NCBI GenBank assembly: GCA_963710675.1
Contig: CAVQBE010000020.1
Coordinates: 17,961-81,960 of the forward strand
Source: JACCZX01 sp963710675
GTDB taxonomy: Bacteria > Pseudomonadota > Gammaproteobacteria > Burkholderiales > Burkholderiaceae_F
Direction of reading: 5' to 3'
Length of the DNA: 64,000 nucleotides
Position 1 is the stretch's first letter. Each line of letters begins with the position of its first letter. Positions 39,457-51,635 of this stretch are shown here, in pieces. The notes beneath the pieces were generated by a model that was given only the letters and a program-made list of their open reading frames with translations, made no database searches and was not told the DNA's origin. Made by a program: the position numbers and the translations under genes.

Positions 39457-40752
39457 TCAGCGGACTTCCGCAAAAGCTTGCTCCGCTGTAGCGATGGTCG
39501 CATCGATCACTGCTTCATCATGCGCCATCGAGACGAAGCCTGCTTCGTAGGCCGACGGCGCGAGGTAAACGCCGTGCTCCAGCATTGCATGAAAAAAGCG
39601 CTTGAATCGCTCGATATCGCACGCCATTACATCGGCGTAACGGACGGGGACGGCGGCGGCGAAGTAAATGCCGAACATGCCCCCGACGCTATCGCCGGAA
39701 AACGCTAAGCCGGGCGCACTGTGCCGAGCGGCCGCAATCATCCGATCGATCAAGGATCGTGTGCGCTTAGCCAACTCATCGTAAAACCCCGGGCGCGCAA
39801 CTTCGCGCAACGTGGCCAAGCCGCAGGCGACGGCTACCGGATTGCCTGACAACGTGCCTGCCTGGTACACATTGCCGAGCGGCGCCAGGCGCTGCATCAC
39901 CGCCCGCTTCCCACCGAAAGCAGCGAGCGGCATGCCGCCGCCAATGACTTTTCCGAGCACCGTGATGTCAGGATCGATGCCGTAAAGCGCCTGTGCGCCA
40001 CCCGGCCCAACGCGAAATCCAGACATCACTTCGTCGAAGATCAGTAACGCACCGTGCGCCGTGCACTGCTCGCGCATCGTGCTCAAAAATTCCGGCGTTG
40101 CGCGCACCAGATTCATGTTGCCGGCGATCGGCTCCACGATGACGCACGCGATGTCGTCGCGATGCTGCTTGAAAGCGTCCTCGAGCTGCTGCGCGTTGTT
40201 GAAGTCAAGCACCAGTGTGTGCTGCGTGATGTCGGCTGGAACTCCGGCGCTACTCGGGTGACCGAACGTCAACAGGCCTGATCCGGCTTTCACCAGCAAG
40301 CTATCGGCATGGCCGTGATAGCAGCCTTCGAACTTGATGATCTTGCGGCGGCTTCCATCGCCGGCGGCACCCCGCGCAAGACGGATCGCACTCATCGCCG
40401 CCTCTGTGCCCGAGGAGACAAGGCGCACCTGCTGCATTGACGGAACGCGTGCGATCAGCAATTCAGCCAGTTCCACCTCTGCCTCGGTCGGCGCGCCGAA
40501 TGAGATGCCGCGTGACAGCGCATCCTGAATCGCGCGGGTCACGCCGGCGTGAGCGTGGCCCAGAATCATCGGGCCCCACGAGCCTATGTAGTCGATATAG
40601 CGCTTGCCCTCCGTGTCCCAGAAATAAGGTCCAGCGGCGCGCTCGATAAAGCGCGGAGTGCCGCCGACCGAGCGGAATGCGCGAACGGGCGAATTGACTC
40701 CGCCTGGAATCGAGCGTTGCGCGCGTTCAAACAGTTGTTCGTTGCTTGTCAT
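39457..40752 (-). CDS. hemL: Glutamate-1-semialdehyde 2,1-aminomutase
   Basis: Intact, 431 residues. The PLP enzyme makes 5-aminolevulinate for haem from glutamate semialdehyde. SIPGGVNSPVRAFRSVGGTP, YIDYIGSWGPMILGHAH, KFEGCYHGHADSLLVKAGSG, LLIFDEVMSGFRVGPGGAQA and the PLP lysine in ITVLGKVIGGGMPLAAFGGK are all present. Its ATG overlaps the thiE stop (ATGA), so it is translated coupled to thiE. Confidence 0.98.
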   Translation of the reverse strand: MTSNEQLFERAQRSIPGGVNSPVRAFRSVGGTPRFIERAAGPYFWDTEGKRYIDYIGSWGPMILGHAHAGVTRAIQDALSRGISFGAPTEAEVELAELLIARVPSMQQVRLVSSGTEAAMSAIRLARGAAGDGSRRKIIKFEGCYHGHADSLLVKAGSGLLTFGHPSSAGVPADITQHTLVLDFNNAQQLEDAFKQHRDDIACVIVEPIAGNMNLVRATPEFLSTMREQCTAHGALLIFDEVMSGFRVGPGGAQALYGIDPDITVLGKVIGGGMPLAAFGGKRAVMQRLAPLGNVYQAGTLSGNPVAVACGLATLREVARPGFYDELAKRTRSLIDRMIAAARHSAPGLAFSGDSVGGMFGIYFAAAVPVRYADVMACDIERFKRFFHAMLEHGVYLAPSAYEAGFVSMAHDEAVIDATIATAEQAFAEVR

Positions 40753-41409
40753 GTCGGCAATCTGCTTCGTCCTTCATTGAACCGCCGTATCAGTTCACGG
40801 GCCGCAGACGCCGGCTTTTCGGCGCTAAAGACCGCGTCCAGCACCGCAGCCGCATCGGCGCCAGCCGCCGCCACGTCTCCGACGTTTCCAGCGTTGATGC
40901 CACCGATTGCAATGATGCGCTGTTGCGGCCACGCAGCGCGCGCCTCCGACAGCAATGAAAGTGGAGCGCGTACGGCGTGCGGTTTCGTGACCGACGAATA
41001 AATCGAGCCAAAGGCAATCGCGTCCGCACCGGCGAGGACGGCTGCACGTGCGAGTTCGATCTCGTTGTAGCAGGACACGCCAAGCAGGTGGTGCGGCAGC
41101 CTGCGGCGCGCATCGGCCACATCACCGTCTTCACGCGCCGATGTGCACGCCATCGGCGCCCGAGTCCGACGCGATCTCGATGCTGTCGTTGACGATAAGC
41201 AGTGCACCCGCAGCGTGCGTCATCGCCGCCAGCCGGTGCGCACGCTCGAGGCGCTGCGTAGCGCTGGCTGTCTTGTCCCGATATTGAATGGCGCGTACTC
41301 CCACGTCCAACGACTGTTGAACGATATTGAACACCGTCTCCAGCCCGCGCGAGTCGAAGTCCGGCGTCAGCAGATATATGCCTGCCAATCGTGTTCCGTC
41401 ACGCGTCAT
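40749..41409 (-). CDS. thiE: Thiamine-phosphate synthase (one frameshift)
   Basis: TIM-barrel enzyme joining the pyrimidine and thiazole halves of thiamine. LAGIYLLTPDFDS, VGVRAIQYRDKTASATQRLE (diphosphate-binding Arg/Lys), LLIVNDSIEIASDSGADGVH, then after a change near 41137 HHLLGVSCYNEIELARAAVL, ADAIAFGSIYSSVTKPHA and IIAIGGINAGNVGDVAAAGA. About 219 residues. The pairing with hemL is common in Burkholderiales. Confidence 0.94.
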
Positions 41410-41609
41410 CGAGGTCGAGTAGAGCGAACATGCAGTCGCGACGGCGTAGGACTGAAGGCGTAACGCAAAATGGGTACCGGTCAGTGGGTAGCGGATACCT
41501 GTTATGCCACGTTATGATCGCCCGCTAACCTATTGATTTTAGCCGTCGAGTTCGCGCTTTTGAGTTGAACCCAGAGTTGCACTCAGCGTCGGCTTTCTTT
41601 GTTTAACAC

Positions 41610-41792
41610 ATGGCGACCGACGCGGCGATGAAAACCTGGATGTGTCTCATCTGTGGCTGGATCTATGACGAGGCAGCCGGAGTTCCGGACGCAGGCGTCG
41701 CGGCGGGGACGCGATGGGAAGACATTCCTCCGAATTGGACATGTCCGGAGTGCGGGGCGCGCAAAGAAGATTTCGAAATGGTTGAAATCTGA
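41610..41792 (+). CDS. Rubredoxin
   Basis: Sixty residues with both CxxC knuckles: MCLICGWIYDEAAGVPDAGV and WTCPECGARKEDFEMVEI, which bind one iron for one-electron transfer. The usual aromatic residues of the core (W, Y, W) are there. The start could be ATG 41610 or ATG 41628 (MKTWMCLICGWIYD), the latter giving the standard 54-residue size. A rubredoxin just before the pilG cluster is common in betaproteobacteria. The 200 bp before it hold no gene. Confidence 0.95.
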   Translation: MATDAAMKTWMCLICGWIYDEAAGVPDAGVAAGTRWEDIPPNWTCPECGARKEDFEMVEI

Positions 41793-41879
41793 CCTCGGAA
41801 CCTCGGTATTCAGCGCTGAGCGCGAGCCATTGTCGCGTACAACGCAGGCTCGGTGACAAGCGTGAACGGGTAGCAACAA

Positions 41880-42275
41880 ATGGCGGCTCAGGACCTTTCG
41901 GAAATCCGGGGAAAGAAAGTGATGGTGATCGACGACTCGAACACTATCCGTCGAAGCGCGGAGATTTTTCTCTCTCAGGCCGGCTGTCAGGTGATCCTGG
42001 CGCAAGACGGCTTCGAGGCGCTGTCGAAGATCAACGATCACCAACCGAACATCATTTTCTGCGACATCCTGATGCCGCGTCTTGATGGCTACCAGACGTG
42101 TGCCCTGATCAAGCGCAGCCCGCGCTTTCACAAGACGCCGGTCGTGATGTTGTCGTCAAAGGACGGACTGTTCGATCGGGCGCGTGGGCGCATGGTCGGA
42201 TCCAGCGAATATCTAACAAAGCCGTTTACAAAGGACAGTCTGTTGACTGCCGTACGACAGCATTCGATGCAGTAG
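41880..42275 (+). CDS. pilG: Response regulator PilG (twitching motility)
   Basis: A stand-alone receiver domain, 131 residues, intact. VMVIDDSNTIRRSAEIFLSQ gives the acidic pair, IIFCDILMPRLDGYQ the phospho-acceptor Asp (about residue 60), VVMLSSKDG the switch Ser and YLTKPF the Lys. Size, the EIRGKKVMVIDD start and its place ahead of pilH identify it as PilG of the Pil-Chp system, which controls extension of type IV pili. Confidence 0.94.
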   Translation: MAAQDLSEIRGKKVMVIDDSNTIRRSAEIFLSQAGCQVILAQDGFEALSKINDHQPNIIFCDILMPRLDGYQTCALIKRSPRFHKTPVVMLSSKDGLFDRARGRMVGSSEYLTKPFTKDSLLTAVRQHSMQ

Positions 42276-42389
42276 CACGGACAAAGTGCAAACTCGCTGT
42301 TGTCCGATGAGTTTAAAAAAATTGCTGGTCAAGCCAGCCAGATTTTCGAGTACAGCTGCTTGCAGAGGCAGTGAAGTTCGGGGAGCGCC

Positions 42390-42755
42390 ATGCCGATCAA
42401 GAAAGTATTAATCGTCGACGATTCACCAACGGAGCGGCACGTCTTGACAGAGATGCTGACCAAGCAGGGCTACGCCGTGTCGACTGCAGAAAACGCTGAT
42501 GAGGCAATGATCAAGGTGAAAACGTTGATCCCGGACTTGATCCTGATGGACGTCGTGATGCCTGGCCAAAACGGGTTTCAGCTCACGCGGGCGCTATCCA
42601 AGGACCCGGTGACGCAAAACATTCCGATCATCATGTGCACCAGCAAGAATCAACAGACCGATCGTATTTGGGGTCTGCGGCAGGGTGCACGCGACTACGT
42701 CGTCAAGCCGGTAAAGGCCGACGAGTTGCTCGAGAAGATCGCTGCCTTTAACTAG
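42390..42755 (+). CDS. pilH: Response regulator PilH (twitching motility)
   Basis: Stand-alone receiver, 121 residues, intact. VLIVDDSPTERHVLTEMLTK, LILMDVVMPGQNGFQLTRAL (phosphorylated Asp), IIMCTSKNQQTDRIWGLRQG and DYVVKPVKADELLEKI. The QTDRIWGLRQGARDY signature is typical of PilH, the second CheY of the cluster, thought to favour pilus retraction. It follows pilG after 114 bp. Confidence 0.95.
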   Translation: MPIKKVLIVDDSPTERHVLTEMLTKQGYAVSTAENADEAMIKVKTLIPDLILMDVVMPGQNGFQLTRALSKDPVTQNIPIIMCTSKNQQTDRIWGLRQGARDYVVKPVKADELLEKIAAFN

Positions 42756-42784
42756 TCGATAGCTAAGGCGAAGCGACTTTCACA

Positions 42785-43324
42785 ATGGCCACCAGCGGCG
42801 AAGCCACCAACCGGCAACTCGTCAAACTGCGCGAATTCTCGACGCAGCTTGCGCAACGCCTGAAGGAAGCGCCGAATAAGCCTGTTGAGCCGACGCGTCT
42901 TGCGGTACGTATCGGTGCCGAAAACTATTTGATTGAAATGGCTCTGGCCGGCGAGATCGTCAGCCTGCCGGAAATCGCGCCCGTACCCTGGACGCGGCCC
43001 TGGTATCGCGGACTCGCCAACGTGCGAGGAAGATTAATCGGTGTCGTCGATCTTCTGCACCTGATGGGCCGTGAGCCGCTCGCGCCCGAACAAACTCAGC
43101 AGTTGCTTGTGTTTGGCGAAGTGCTTGGCGTGAGCGCGGGGATTCTGGTTACGCGGGCGTTCGGAATTCGAAATCTAAAGGATCTGACGGAGCTCGAAAG
43201 TGCGCCAGCCGGCCGAGCCAGCTGGGAGCATTCACGCTACAGGGATAACGAAGGACTGACTATGACTGCGCTCGAGTTGCGCGAGTTGGCGACCTCTTCG
43301 CAGTTTGCGGCAATCGCAGTGTGA
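42785..43324 (+). CDS. pilI: CheW-like adaptor PilI
   Basis: Intact, 179 residues, a single CheW domain that links the receptor PilJ to the kinase PilL. LAVRIGAENYLIEMALAGEI, PWTRPWYRGLANVRGRLIGV (CheW signature) and VDLLHLMGREPLAPE are seen. It starts 29 bp after pilH. Confidence 0.93.
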   Translation: MATSGEATNRQLVKLREFSTQLAQRLKEAPNKPVEPTRLAVRIGAENYLIEMALAGEIVSLPEIAPVPWTRPWYRGLANVRGRLIGVVDLLHLMGREPLAPEQTQQLLVFGEVLGVSAGILVTRAFGIRNLKDLTELESAPAGRASWEHSRYRDNEGLTMTALELRELATSSQFAAIAV

Positions 43325-43448
43325 GTAACGCGTTGGCATTGACAGAGTAACGGAACAAGGACCGCTAATTAAATGCGGCAAAACGATGCGGCTCGATGTC
43401 GAGTTGCGCATGGGGTAACGGCGGAGTTGTAGCGGCGGAGGGATTTAC

Positions 43449-45720
43449 ATGGCACTGGACATGGCACCGGTAGCAGTCAAGAAAAGGCCGAAGGAACGAT
43501 CGAGCCGCAGTCGCGGTGATCCGTTTCGTCCGTCGACTACGTTAAACACCGTGTCGCCGCGCACGACGATCTCTGAGCCGGCGCCGAAGACGGTCATGCT
43601 CGAGCGCGCCGGCAGCAGCGGCCACGCGATGCGCTTCATGGACCGTCTGATCGAAATGCGGCTGCCGGTGATAGGCGACAAGCCGGTCAACTCGCAGGTA
43701 CAGATTCTGTTGGGCTTGCTCGTTACGTGTTTGGTGCTGTTTGTTCTCGTGCTGCTACTCGACAACCGCGCGGCTTCCAACGGTGCGATGCAGATCGAAA
43801 TCGTTGGCGACACGCTGATGCACACGCAGCGGCTGGCAAAGGCGGCGCCGAATGCAGTGGGCGGCAACCGCGCGGCGTTTACTGAAGTGCAGGAAAGCCG
43901 CGACGCGATTGCCGGCAATCTCGAAGCGTTGATGAAGGGTGATGCGAAACGTGATTTGTCGGCAACGACCAGTGATGCGATTACGCCTGAGCTTGACAAG
44001 CTGCAAAGTAACTGGCGCCCGAGCGAGTCCGCAGCGTCGGTCATTCTGGCCAACGAAAAAATTCTGATGGCATTCGGCGACGTCATCAAGAAGATCAATG
44101 ACGCCAGCCCGCGCCTGCAGCAGCTGACCGAAGAAATCATGGCGCTGAAGTTGCAGGTGGGTGCGCCGTCGCGCGAAGTGGCCACCGCCGGCCAGCTGGT
44201 CACGCTGACGCAGCGGCTCGGCAAGAGCGCCAACTCACTGGTCGCGGGCAATGTGGCAAATGCCGAAGTTGCACTAACACTTGGCCGCGACATCAATCAG
44301 TTCCGCGATTTGACGCAAGCATTGCTGTCGGGAAGCGATGCACTGCGCATCAGTGCCGCGACGGACACCGAAGCGCGCACGCGGCTGCAGGAATTGCTGA
44401 AGGTTTATGGCGAATTCCAGAAATCGATCGAAGGCGCACTTGGAAGCCTGCAGGCGATCGTGCAGGCCAAGGAAGCCGAGCTTGGCATCCTGCGCGACTC
44501 CGAAATGCTGCGGCAGCAGGTCGGCGCGCTTAGCGGGCTTTACACAGCCGCAGCAGCGCACGCGCGTGCTCAATTTCCTCCTGATGGTGATGTTCGGCAG
44601 CGGCTTGCTGCTCGCTGGCCTTGCCATTTTCAAGGTGCTGCTCGAAGACACGCGGCATCGTGCGTCGGAAGCCAACGTCCAGCGGATGCAGGCGGAACGG
44701 CTCGAGCAGGATGCGAAGAAGACGAATGATGTAAATCAGGCTGCCATTTTGCGGCTGATGAACGAGCTGCAGGAGGTTGCCGACGGCAACTTGACGGTGC
44801 AGGCCACGGTGTCGGAAGACATCACAGGCGCCATCGCGGACTCCGTCAATTACACGGTTGAAGAATTGCGCGGCCTGGTAGGCCGCATCAATAACACCGC
44901 AGAACAGGTGAATACCGCGTCAACCCAGGCACGTGACATCGCGACACGACTGCTGACGGCGTCCGAAGCGCAATCCCAGGAGATCAAGGACACCGGCGAC
45001 AAGGTATTGAAGATGGCGTCGCAGATTAACGACGTTTCGAAGAACGCGGGAGAGTCGGCGAAAGTCGCGCGTGCGTCGCTGGAAGCCGCGGAGCGCGGGC
45101 AGCGCGCGGTGTTCAACCAGATCAGCGGCATGAACGAGATTCGCGAGCAGATTCAGGAAACCGCAAAGCGCATCAAGCGGCTCGGTGAATCGTCGCAGGA
45201 GATCGGCGAGATCGTCGAGCTAATTACCGACATTACCGAGCAGACGAACGTGCTGGCGTTGAACGCCGCGATTCAGGCCGCTTCCGCAGGCGAAGCGGGA
45301 CGAGGATTTTCCGTCGTCGCCGAAGAGGTGCAGCGTTTGGCCGATCGGTCCGCAGAAGCTGCCAAGCAAATAGGCGCGCTGGTGCGCACGATTCAAACCG
45401 ATACGCAGGACGCGGTCGCCGCCATGGAAAAGAGCACGCAGGGCGTGGTCGAAGGCGCGAAGCTGTCTGATGCAGCGGGTAACGCGCTTTCGGATATTGG
45501 CCGGGTCTCACGCCAATTGACGGATCAGGTCGAGAAGATCGCTTCTGCGACCAACGATCAGGCGCAATCGGCAGGTGGTGTCGCTCATTCGATCGAGCGA
45601 ATTTTGACGGTGACCGAGCAGACATCGCAGGGCACGCGGCAGGCAGCGCAGTCGATCGGTCAGCTCGCAACACTCGCACGTGAATTGAAGGCGTCGGTCG
45701 CTCGCTTCCGAGTCGGATAA
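43449..45720 (+). CDS. pilJ: Methyl-accepting chemotaxis protein PilJ (one frameshift)
   Basis: The receptor of the Pil-Chp system. Residues 1-80 are cytoplasmic, a first membrane helix (ILLGLLVTCLVLFVLVLLL) follows, then a periplasmic PilJ-type helical domain with the repeated MHTQRLAKAAPNA and LVTLTQRLGKSANSLV motifs, a second helix (LNFLLMVMFGSGLLLAGLAI) reached through a frame change near 44568, a HAMP region, and the signalling tip ITDITEQTNVLALNAAIQAA with SAGEAGRGFSVVAEEVQRLA. About 757 residues. No CheR-like pilK follows; pilL comes 5 bp after the stop. Confidence 0.94.
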
Positions 45721-45725
45721 AACAC

Positions 45726-48700
45726 ATGGCAGAAAAACACGATCCAAATCAGTTGGTGGGCGCCGCTCCCGACATCGCACCGCTGGCCTGGGTCATTGAT
45801 GAAATTCGCAATTCATTGACCGAGGCGGTCAATGGACTGAAGGGATTCGTCGCCAACAAGCAGGACGTCGACCAAATACGCAATGCGCGCAATCAGATCC
45901 ATCAGGCCAACGGCGCATTGCAGTTGCTTGACCTGCGTGGCGTTGCGCTGGTCACCGAGGCGATCGAACATCTGACGCGTCGCTTCGAAACAGATCCGAA
46001 AGAGTGTGCGCCGACACAGATTCGCACGATCGAAACGGCGCTGTCGGCGGTGATGGCGTACTTGGAAGGCCTTCTATCGGGGCGGCCGAACCAGCCGATC
46101 CGGCTCTACCCGTACTACCGCGAAGTATTGCTGTTGAATCAGGCGACCCGCGTTCATCCTGCGGATCTGGTCTTTCCGGACTTGTCGCGGCGTCCGGCAT
46201 TTCATCAGATCGAAGCGCGTAACTTCACACCGCGCCAGCTGCGCGACCGGCGTGCGCGATTCGAGTTGGGCTTGCTTGGTTTTCTTCGCAACTCGGATGA
46301 CGCTGCGCCACGCAAACGGATGCGCGAAGCGCTCTCCGATCTCGAACACATGCCGCAGCGTGGGCTGGCCCGCAGTTTCTGGTGGATTGCGCGCGGGCTG
46401 CTGGAAGCACTCGAAGCGGGCGCGGTGGCTGTCGATGTCGATTTGAAACGGGTGCTTGCGCGACTCAATTTGCAGCTGCGCCGCATGATCGAGGGCGGCG
46501 GCGCCGTAGCCGAGCGCTTGATGGTCGATACGCTGTACTACGTGGGTCGTGCCGAAGGTGCGCTGCCACGCGTTGCCGAGGTCAAGCGTCTGTACGGGCT
46601 TGATGCATTGATTCCGGTCGATTTCGAGCGCGCGAGCCTGACCGCGCTTGACGCCGACGCGCTGCGCGCGCTGAAGGAAGCGTTAGTACAAGCGAAACAG
46701 CTATGGGGCCAGGTCGTTGCGGGCGCCGGGGACACGTCAAAGTTCGAGCATGAAATCCTGCTCGCGCGCGAAACGTCGCACAAGCTGCACGCCCGGCCGT
46801 TGGTCGCGACAATCGAGGCGATAGGCCGCGTGACCAAGGAGTTTCCCAAGCTTGCGCCGAATTTGCGCGAAGCTGTTGGTCTGGAAGTTGCCTCGGCTTT
46901 GTTGTTTCTCGATCTCGGCGTCGATGAGTTGCCGCAGATCGAATCGGAATACGAAGGCCGTGCGCTGCAGGTGATCGACCGGCTCGCGAAGGCGCGCAAC
47001 GGTCAAGCATTGCCGCAGGCAGGTCCGTGGATGTCGGAGCTTGCGCGGCGTGCGCAGGATCGCCTGACGATGGGTACCGTTGTGGCGGAAACGCAGGCGA
47101 CGCTGCGCGATATCGAGCAGCGGCTGGACCGGTTCTTCCGCAACCCGCTGGAGAGAACCGATCTACCGGCCACCACCGCGATGTTCGACCAGGTGTGCGG
47201 CGTGTTGTCATTGCTGGGGTACGACGAGCCCGTCGCCGCGTTGCGCAATGTTCAGGCATCGATCGCACGGTTTTCGGATGCCACGGTCGCACCCGAACCC
47301 GACGCATTCGGCCGCATCGCACAGAACCTGGGTGCAATCGGCTTCTTTGTCGAGAGCGTCGGCCAGGACGCTGATCGTCCGCGCGGCATGTTCCGCTATG
47401 ACCCGGCTACCGGGATATTCAGTGCGGATCTTGGCCAGTTGCAAGGCACCGATACGGTCACTGCGCCGGCTGACGATGATTTCGTTGCGCCGCGAACTGT
47501 CGACATTCGCTTGCCTGCCAGGCGCGCCGACAATGTGGAGTCAGCGGCACTCAAGACACTTGAAGCAGCGCACGCACAGGCCGCGCGGCTGTTGTTGGTC
47601 GCTGGCGACGCGCGCGCGATCGAAGAACTCGAGCGTCTGTTGCCGACGCTTGCCAATGAAGCTGATCTGCTCGACAACGACGCGCTGAAGCAAAACGTGG
47701 CGCGAGCGTCGCAGTTGTTGGAACAGCTGAAAGAAACGCATCGGCGCGAAGATGCGGCCGAGCTTGAACAATTGCTGGCGCCAGTACGTGCGCCCGAAGC
47801 CCCGAAGCCGACGGCTCCGATGCCGGTGTCAGAGGCGGCTGCCGACAACGAGTTGCGGCAAATCTTTGTCGAGGAAGCGCGCGACGTACTCGACAGCATC
47901 AGCGAGCAGCTCGAAATGTTGCGTACAACGCGTGACGATCAGGCGACGCTCACGACGGTCCGGCGCGCGTTTCATACGCTCAAGGGGTCGAGCCGCATGG
48001 TTGGCTTCAAGACGGTGGGTGAAGGCGCTTGGGCCGTCGAGCAATGCTTTAACTTGTGGCTCGCGCAGGAGCGGGCCGCCAGCGACGATCTGCTTGACCT
48101 GGCCGAAGGTGCGCAACGCGTCATTCGCGACTGGATCGGCCAGATCGCGCGCAACCCCGCGGCAGAACCGGATCCGATACCCCTGGTGCGATCGGCGCAA
48201 GCCGTACGTGAGGGCGGCGCATTCGAATACCCGCATGCATTGCCCGGGAGTCCAGCTGTCCCAAAGTCTGACGGCAGCGCGCCGGCAGTGGTCATTGACG
48301 CGCTGCCTGCAAAAAGTGACACCGAAGATACTGAGTTGACGTTTGACGCGAGCTTCGAGGACCTACCTGCGGTCGGGGCGCACGAAGTGTTGCCTGCGGA
48401 ATCCCCGGCCGAGGCTCCTGCGCGCGCGACAGAGGCCGAAGCTCAGCGCGTGACGGAAGAGTCCAGCAGCGAAGACGTCAAGCGAATTGGGCCACTCGAG
48501 ATCAGTCATGGGTTGTATTCGATCTTCCTGACCGAGGCTGATGAGTGCATTCGTGTGCTCGCCAACGATATTGCCGAGTGGCGCTACGAGCCATCGCGTG
48601 CCGTAACGCCGAACATCATGCGGCGCGCGCACTCGCTATCGGGAATCTCGAAGACCGTCGGGCTCGCGCCGGTGGTTTCGATTGCCGAGCCGCTCGATGA

Positions 48701-51601
48701 TTTGATGCGCACGCTGACGATGCAGGGTCCGCGTCATATGGCGTTGATGCCTGCACAGTTCGACACGCTTGAGCGAGTCACGGACCGAGTGCGCGGCATG
48801 CTGCACCAGTTTGCAGCTGGAATCTATCCGGACGAGGCGCCGCTGGACGCGGGAGCGCTGCAAGATTTGATTGCGGTCGTGCGAGCGCACAGCGCGTTGC
48901 ATGACGACGTGAATGCCGGGTCCGCGTTGCATCTGGTTCAAATGGACGCGTCGTTGGACGACGAGCTGATTGAGCCTGCCACGTTCGAGATCGTCGAGCC
49001 CGCGGCGGCCCTCCCCGACGAAAACGAGGCACTACAGGAGCCGGAGGCCAGAGAGGAAGCTTCGCCCGATCCCGCCGACGATGATGGCACTGCATTTACA
49101 GAGCGCAGGGCGGTACCCAGGAACGACGCGGACGCTGAAGAGAACGAGTCCGGCAGCTGAATCCGAAGCAGAGCAACCCGCCGCCGCGCGCTTGCGCGAT
49201 GAGCTTGACGCGGAACTGCTGGAGGTTTTCCTGACGGAAGCCGCTGAGCTGCTGCCTTCGGTGGCTACGAATCTGCGTGGGCTGGCGAGCAATCCGAATG
49301 ACGGCGAGCTCGCGCGCGATCTGATGCGCAAGCTGCATACGGTCAAAGGCAGCGCAAGGATGGCGGGCGCGATGCGCCTGGGCGAGGCCGTGCATGAGAT
49401 GGAAACGCGGATTGAGGCGGCGATGCAGCTGGCTGATATTCCGCCGGTCATCATCGACGATCTGCACTCGGAATACGACCATGCGATGGCGCTGTACGAC
49501 GAGCTGCAGAATCCTGCGGCTGCGACAGTGCAGCCGGCGGGTGCGGTACCCGCGGCTGCATCCACAGCGAGCGCGGACGAGCCGCCTCGTGCGCCGGTGA
49601 TCGACATTGCCGCTGCGCGCGCCGATAGCAAAGCCGACGCACGTAGGTGACACGCAAAGGCCGGCGGTTGTTTCTCCGCTTTCCGCGATCGGCGGTGAAG
49701 TCAGCGCAACGATGACAGCGGCCGCGCCTGGAGCGCAGCAGGCAGCGACGTTCATTCGCGTTCGCTCCGACGTGCTCGACAAGCTGGTCGATCAGGCCGG
49801 CGAGGTCTCGATCGCGCGCTCGAAACTCGAGAACGAGGTTGGCACGATCAAGGGGTCGTTGACCGACTTGACCGAGAACATTTCCAGTCTGCGCGCGCAG
49901 TTGCGCGAAGTCGAGATTCAGGCCGACGCTCAGATTCAGGCGCGTGGCGACAAACTGTCGCGCGAATCCGCCGACTTCGATCCGCTCGAGTTCGATCGCT
50001 ATACGCGGCTGCAGGAACTGACGCGCATGCTGGCCGAGTCGGTCGAAGACGTCGCGATGGTCCAGAGCAACATGTTGAAAGGTCTGCAGAGCGCGGACAC
50101 CGATCTGACGTCGCAGTCGCGCCTGACGCGTGATCTGCAGCAGCAACTGATGCGCGTGCGGCTGGTGCCGTTTTCGAACGTGTCGGAGCGTTTGTATCGC
50201 GTCGCGCGACAGGTTGCGAAGGAGCTCGACAAGCGCGTCAACCTCGATATTCGCGGTGCTATCGACCGAGCTCGACCGTGGCGTTCTCGAAAAAATGGCG
50301 GGGCCGTTTGAGCACCTGATTCGCAATGCGATCGTGCACGGCCTGGAAGTGCCCGCCGAGCGCCGCGCCGCCGGCAAGCCGGAAACGGGTGAATTGACGC
50401 TCGACGTGCGGCAGGAAGGCAACGAAATTATCGTCGTCATCAACGATGACGGCGGCGGACTGCATCTGGAGCGCATTCAGGCGCGCGCCGTTGAGCGCGA
50501 ACTGATCACGCCGGATCAGGTTCTGAGCGATCGCGAGCTGATGGAGCTGATTTTCCAGCCGGATTTACGACGGCGTCCGAAGTGACCGAGCTGGCGGGTC
50601 GGGGTGTTGGGATGGACGTCGTGCGTGCCGAGCTGGCGTCGTTCGGCGGACGTATCTCGATCTCGAGCGAAAGCGGGCGCGGCACGCGCTTCACGCTGTA
50701 TCTGCCGATGACATTGGCGGTCGCGCAGGTCGTGCTGGTGGGAATTGGTGGACGGCGCTACGCGATTCCTGCCGGCATGGTCGAGCAGGTGCGGCGATAT
50801 CGGCCCGCGGTTTTGTTGGCGGCGCTTACCGACGGAATCATCGAAATTCCGCCGGTCGGCACGATCGTTCTGCGGCCGTTGACTCAGTTGCTCGGCGAAG
50901 AAACAACGCCGCATCTGGCGCGTCAAACGCCGGTGGTGCTGCTGCGCTCGGGCGACGACCGTCTCGCGATCGCGGTCGATGAGGTGTCGAGCAATCAGGA
51001 GGTCGTGGTCAAGAACGTCGGCGTGCAGGTCGCGCGGATGGCCGGCATTCTCGGCGCAACGATTCTCGGTAACGGCGAGATCGTATTGATCATCAATCCG
51101 GTGCAATTGATCACGCGCGCGCCGGAGCCGCCTGCAGTCTTCGACGTTGCGCCCGATGCGCGCGATGAAGCCAAGGCGGCGCAGAAGAGAATCGATCACG
51201 TGACGGAACTGTCGACCTCGATGGTGCCGACGGTCATGGTGGTCGACGATTCGTTGACCGTCCGCAGAGTCACGCAGCGGTTACTCGAGCGGCAGGGCTA
51301 CACGGTCTTGCTGGCGAAAGATGGCGTCGATGCGTTGCGACAGCTGCAGGACGTGAGGCCCGACATCATGCTGGTCGATATCGAGATGCCGCGCATGGAC
51401 GGCTACGACCTGACGCGCAACGTACGCGGCAACAAGAAGACGGCCGAAATTCCGATCATCATGATCACGTCGCGCACCGCAGAGAAACACCGGAGCATGG
51501 CGTTCGAGCTCGGGGTCAACGAGTATCTGGGCAAGCCGTATCAGGAAGACGAGCTGCTGAAGTTCATCAAGCAGTATTTGGCAGAGCGCGTTACGGCGTA
51601 G
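45726..51601 (+). CDS. pilL: Chemotaxis hybrid histidine kinase/response regulator PilL (ChpA), frameshifted
   Basis: A CheA-type kinase of about 1,958 residues. The first 1,140 are in one frame and hold the PilL N-terminal region and phosphotransfer (Hpt) domains; His750 (AFHTLKGSSRMVGFK) and His969 (RRAHSLSGISKTVGL) are phospho-acceptors, and a third Hpt is at KLHTVKGSARMAGAM near 1203. Then come the dimerisation/H-box region LDKLVDQAGEVSIARSKLEN, the ATPase boxes HLIRNAIVHGLE, NDDGGGLH and GRGVGMDVV, a CheW domain, and a C-terminal receiver VMVVDDSLTVRRVTQRLLER with LVDIEMPRMDGYD. Frame changes near 49158, 49645, 50265 and 50572. It phosphorylates PilG and PilH in response to surface contact. 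Confidence 0.95.
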
Positions 51602-51635
51602 CGTTTTTGCCGACTGCAATGGCTGCGTTGCCGCA

